The notes under the pieces were generated by a model, which did no database searches, was not told the DNA's origin, and saw nothing but the letters and a program-made list of their open reading frames with translations. Both the position numbers and the translations under genes were made by a program. DNA of 64,000 nucleotides from Gammaproteobacteria bacterium (GTDB taxonomy: Bacteria; Pseudomonadota; Gammaproteobacteria; S012-40), in contig JAOUMY010000012.1 of NCBI GenBank assembly GCA_029881255.1, forward strand, positions 91,738-155,737, given 5' to 3'. Numbering within the stretch: the first letter of the stretch is position 1; every line of letters begins with the position of its first letter. Shown here piece by piece: positions 63,611 through 64,000 of this stretch.

Positions 63611-64000
63611 TGTAGAAAAATCCCATTTTCGCTTTTTTAACTGATAAACTGGCAGCGCGCATAGGGAGACATGCTGATGCCGAAATTCGAAGACTATAAT
63701 TACGATCAAACATCGATGGTAGTAGTTAATTTCAAGGATCAACTACAGCCAGGGACGTTTGAATTCACCATACATTATCTTCTCGACGAGAAACTTGACC
63801 TGTCGATATTTTATCCCCGCTATCAAAACGATGACGGTGGACGTCCTGCTTACCATCCGGCGATTTTGTTAAAGATTATTTTGTTTGCCTACTCAAAGGG
63901 CATCACCTCAAGCCGTGAGATACAGTGGTGTTGTGAGCATAATATTATTTTCAAGGCGCTATCTTGCGATAGCGTTCCACACTTCACTACCATTGCGGCC
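63606..64000 (+). mobile_element. IS1182-family insertion sequence, left part, cut by window edge
   Basis: A probable left end GAGGCTGTAGAAAAATCCC begins where attC pairing fails. The transposase gene follows. The right end lies beyond the window, so length and target duplication cannot be checked. Confidence 0.65.
63677..64000 (+). CDS. IS1182-family transposase, N-terminal part, cut by window edge
   Basis: At least 108 codons run off the right edge. ATG 63677 has GGGAG eight bases upstream; ATG 63671 is too close to it. The translation starts MPKFEDYNYDQTSMVVVNF and continues with YHPAILLKIILFAYSKG, SSREIQWCCEHNI and ALSCDSVPHFTTI, matching the N-terminal domain of IS1182-type DDE transposases. 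The catalytic residues are outside the window. Confidence 0.85.
   Translation, partial: MPKFEDYNYDQTSMVVVNFKDQLQPGTFEFTIHYLLDEKLDLSIFYPRYQNDDGGRPAYHPAILLKIILFAYSKGITSSREIQWCCEHNIIFKALSCDSVPHFTTIAA

Noticed and set aside
1..64000. tRNA or rRNA genes
   Set aside because: No cloverleaf-like or rRNA-like stretch was recognised by eye; a tRNAscan run would settle it.

Overview
The window reads as a chromosome segment of a gammaproteobacterial sulfur oxidiser. The main evidence is a complete oxidative-type dsr operon, dsrABEFHCMKLJOPN, on the minus strand (about 14.5-27.6 kb). The presence of dsrEFH and dsrL is the accepted mark of the reverse (sulfur-oxidising) pathway rather than sulfite reduction. 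Other genes (FadE-type acyl-CoA dehydrogenase, OxyR-like and NarXL-like regulators, BtuB/BtuCDF, Mla/RND/TolC transport) fit Gammaproteobacteria. I cannot name a genus from sequence alone.

Layout. 0-4 kb: thiolase (cut by the window edge), fadE and a class V aminotransferase, all minus. 4-13 kb: a secreted subtilase with seven Ig-like repeats, an orphan receiver domain, a lipoprotein, an OxyR-like regulator, a rhodanese, a NarX/NarL-like two-component pair and a CheX-like protein. 13-27.6 kb: the dsr operon, extended at its 3' end by a TrpD2/YbiB-like gene, dsrN and a dihydrolipoamide-dehydrogenase-like flavoprotein. 27.6-28.2 kb: a non-coding divergent regulatory region with several palindromes. 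28.2-30.6 kb: a tight four-gene operon pointing away from dsr, with a TauD-type dioxygenase, a 67-residue protein, a stand-alone Cas6/Cmx6-like protein with no CRISPR array, and an unknown 196-residue protein. 30.6-36.5 kb: a cyclic-nucleotide-binding protein and AI-2E-type permease, then a formate/nitrite-family channel, a PP2C phosphatase-kinase fusion and cyanase, then a periplasmic DsrE-like protein and a small ORF. 36.6-44.3 kb: an M1 peptidase apparently fused to an outer-membrane barrel, and a convergent RND-MlaC-TolC operon. 44.4-54 kb: a cobalamin island with cobT and cobQ on one side and, behind a cobalamin riboswitch, btuB, a beta-propeller lipoprotein, btuC, btuD and btuF, followed by a convergent cobO. 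54-59 kb: two paralogous secreted proteins sharing promoter and leader, a coiled-coil secreted protein, a glyoxalase-fold protein and an LTxxQ-like protein. 59-64 kb: accessory region with lipoproteins, GNAT, a barrel-like protein overlapping a beta-lactamase-fold lipoprotein, one integron-type cassette with its attC site, and an IS1182-like transposase entering from the right edge.

How the genes work together. DsrEFH and DsrC carry sulfane sulfur to DsrAB, DsrL exchanges electrons with nicotinamide, DsrMKJOP links DsrC disulfide to the quinone pool, and DsrN amidates siroheme. The cobalamin island takes up and adenosylates corrinoids and performs late assembly. The channel-kinase-cyanase operon suggests regulated uptake of a small anion with cyanate as nitrogen source.

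Most notable: the dsr-adjacent Cas6-like/dioxygenase operon; a propeller lipoprotein directly behind btuB, resembling in arrangement the BtuG-BtuB pairing of Bacteroides; the duplicated leader and promoter of the two paralogous secreted-protein genes; and an attC site whose R' half appears cut by the insertion sequence.
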